This document shows positions 62,516-64,000 of a DNA stretch of 64,000 nt, in pieces. The notes under the pieces were generated by a model. That model saw only the letters and a program-made list of their open reading frames with translations, had not been told where the DNA came from and made no database searches. Source of the DNA: Xestospongia bergquistia (Eukaryota; Porifera; Demospongiae; Haplosclerida; Petrosiidae); assembly GCA_963965975.1 (NCBI GenBank), contig OZ014412.1, positions 10,893,849 through 10,957,848 of the forward strand, given 5' to 3'. Position numbers and translations under genes: made by a program. The stretch's first letter is position 1. Each line of letters begins with the position of its first letter.

Positions 62516-63973
62516 TTAATCCTGAGTGATAGACACACTTTGTGACTGATATTGTTTCTCTTCTTCAGCTTCCAACATTTTCTTTTCATTTTTATCTTCA
62601 GTAAATGTTGTCTCAGCAGACATAACAACTTCTATCTTTGATTCTGTCTTCATACTCTCTAGAGCTGTCTCAGTAACATTCTCCTCACGTTGTTCAGTAA
62701 CATTCTCCTCACGTTGCCCGATAGTTGATTTTAAACTGCCTCTAATACCAGAGACACGTTTATTTTGCTTAGTGAAAAATGCAGACGATGTGAGTTCATT
62801 GAAATCTTTGCCTGTAACACCAAAGAACCATCGCTTCCAAGTGTTCCTAACTTCTTTGGAACGAAGACAATGCATTATAAAAATGAACAGACCATGAAAA
62901 GCAGTGATAATCACAAACAATGCAGCAAAGAGATCTCGTATTGTCTTATTGGTATGAATATCCTGAGTAGCTAACAATCCAATACCCCATCCCAGACCAA
63001 GCAAAATAGATAATGTTACAGTTATAATAAGTTGTTGGCGGACAAATGTTATGTTGCTATTGTCCTTTGTTTTGATAGTTGACTGGAAGTTTTTTCTTAG
63101 AAGAGAAACAATGATGATGATGAACACCACCCAATTAAACAAATATATAATCAGAAATGGAACTATCATACCAATATAATATGGCTCATTAAAGACACGA
63201 CAACTATATAATAATAAAATGTAGACATTTTGTATACAAACATAACAAATGTACTTACAAATGATCACTCAAGTAGTTTTTATAATTGGGAGCAAAACAG
63301 AACAAGACAATGAACAATGGAGTAACTAAAAGTAAGAAATAGTTATATAGTATATTATGTCAATGATATTAAGTACTTACTCCATGATGATATGGTAGCT
63401 TTTAAAACAAAATAATGAATTTTTCTTCCAAGAACAATAACTAAATTCATATATAAATTGATAGCCTCAGCAGCCATGATCATGAAAGTTGCTAAAAAGA
63501 AATATTGCAATACAACAGCTGTAACAACACAGAGTCCAGGGATAGTACGACTATGGACAGCAAAAATAAAGGCAATATAGAGACCCATTAATGCAAAACA
63601 CAAGTTTAGAAGAAGCTGTCCATGATCAGAAGTGCGTAGTTTCCTATCAGGACAACATAATAAAGTGAAGATAAATTAATAACATACTTGTTAGCAAAGT
63701 AAGAGATGATAGTAATACTCAGACAAAAGATAGAGATAATGATACCAATGTAAGTCACAGAATCTAAGAACAATGTCAGTTCAGTTTGTTCTATTGGTTC
63801 ATTAATAACAGGAGATACATCCTATAAATCATAATAAGAAATAACAATATTAATTCTACCATTACTTACCATTAATATAGCAAAGTTAGTAAGATGATTA
63901 CATTCACATAGAATTTCTGTTTTATTATTAGTAGTGTTATGACATCCTTTATTAGACCAGTCTCCATATTCAT
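62516..63973 (-). CDS. Adhesion G-protein-coupled receptor, 3' part (runs off the window)
   Basis: Five exons are visible (63870-63973, 63688-63821, 63381-63643, 63259-63325, 62516-63203). The first encodes a GPS motif: WSNKGC, then CECNHLTNFAIL, where cleavage is expected between Leu and Thr. Seven hydrophobic helices follow, including VTYIGIIISIFCLSITIIS, NLCFALMGLYIAFIFAV, QYFFLATFMIMAAEAINLY, LSILLGLGWGIGLLAT and FHGLFIFIMHCLRSKEVRNT; the last two are typical of class B2 receptors. The cytoplasmic tail of about 115 residues is charged and has a repeated REENVTE element. The extracellular N-terminus lies beyond base 64,000, so its binding domains are unknown. Confidence 0.93.
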
Positions 63974-64000
63974 CTAACAGGAAAAGTTATCCTATAACAG

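Overview
The window looks like nuclear DNA of an early-branching animal, most probably a demosponge close to Amphimedon queenslandica. This is inference. The DNA is very AT-rich. Introns are numerous and short, often 45-100 bases with GT/AG ends. The gene set is metazoan: a FERM-type tyrosine phosphatase, an adhesion GPCR, a NuSAP-like spindle protein, an ankyrin-Roc-COR-Death protein and a CD225 protein, next to a YeeE/YedE sulfur transporter and Fic-domain genes. I saw no tRNA, rRNA or CRISPR array.

Bases 1-20,534 are a tandem segmental-duplication array on the minus strand. It holds five copies (A-E) and one end relic of an 11-exon gene for a secreted, cysteine-rich protein with a CUB-like N-terminal half and a C-terminal half I do not recognise. 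A (418 residues), C and E read through; B has a damaged splice junction; D is truncated by a foreign segment at 15.24-16.2 kb. The 3' exons of the neighbouring NuSAP-like gene (19,723-25,022, minus) were carried along in one duplication and lie as a relic at 8.9-9.75 kb.

Bases 26.9-37.3 kb carry a plus-strand PTPN14/PTPN21 (Pez)-type phosphatase with 24 coding exons and an 849-residue product, divergent from the NuSAP-like gene. Downstream are a broken serine-protease fragment, faint transposon relics, and a six-exon CD225/dispanin gene at 40.4-41.9 kb. A non-coding tandem duplication follows at 42.2-43.8 kb.

Bases 44.7-46.5 kb hold two intronless Fic genes, head to head across about 100 bases; the plus-strand one has a broken frame. 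Then comes a 10-coding-exon minus-strand gene (47.6-54.8 kb) joining ankyrin repeats, a Roc GTPase, a COR region and a Death domain (1,015 residues), like a DAPK without its kinase. One of its introns carries a hammerhead-ribozyme-like core. Upstream are remnants of an ankyrin paralogue and of a kinase. A nine-exon YeeE/YedE-type transporter (58.3-60.5 kb) and the 3' part of an adhesion GPCR (62.5-64 kb, running off the window) close the segment.

The genes do not form an obvious pathway. The expanded secreted family, the Fic pair and the ankyrin/ROCO/Death gene with its relics suggest a fast-evolving, duplication-prone region around conserved single-copy genes. Exon boundaries were read by eye from splice signals, frame continuity and paralogue comparison.
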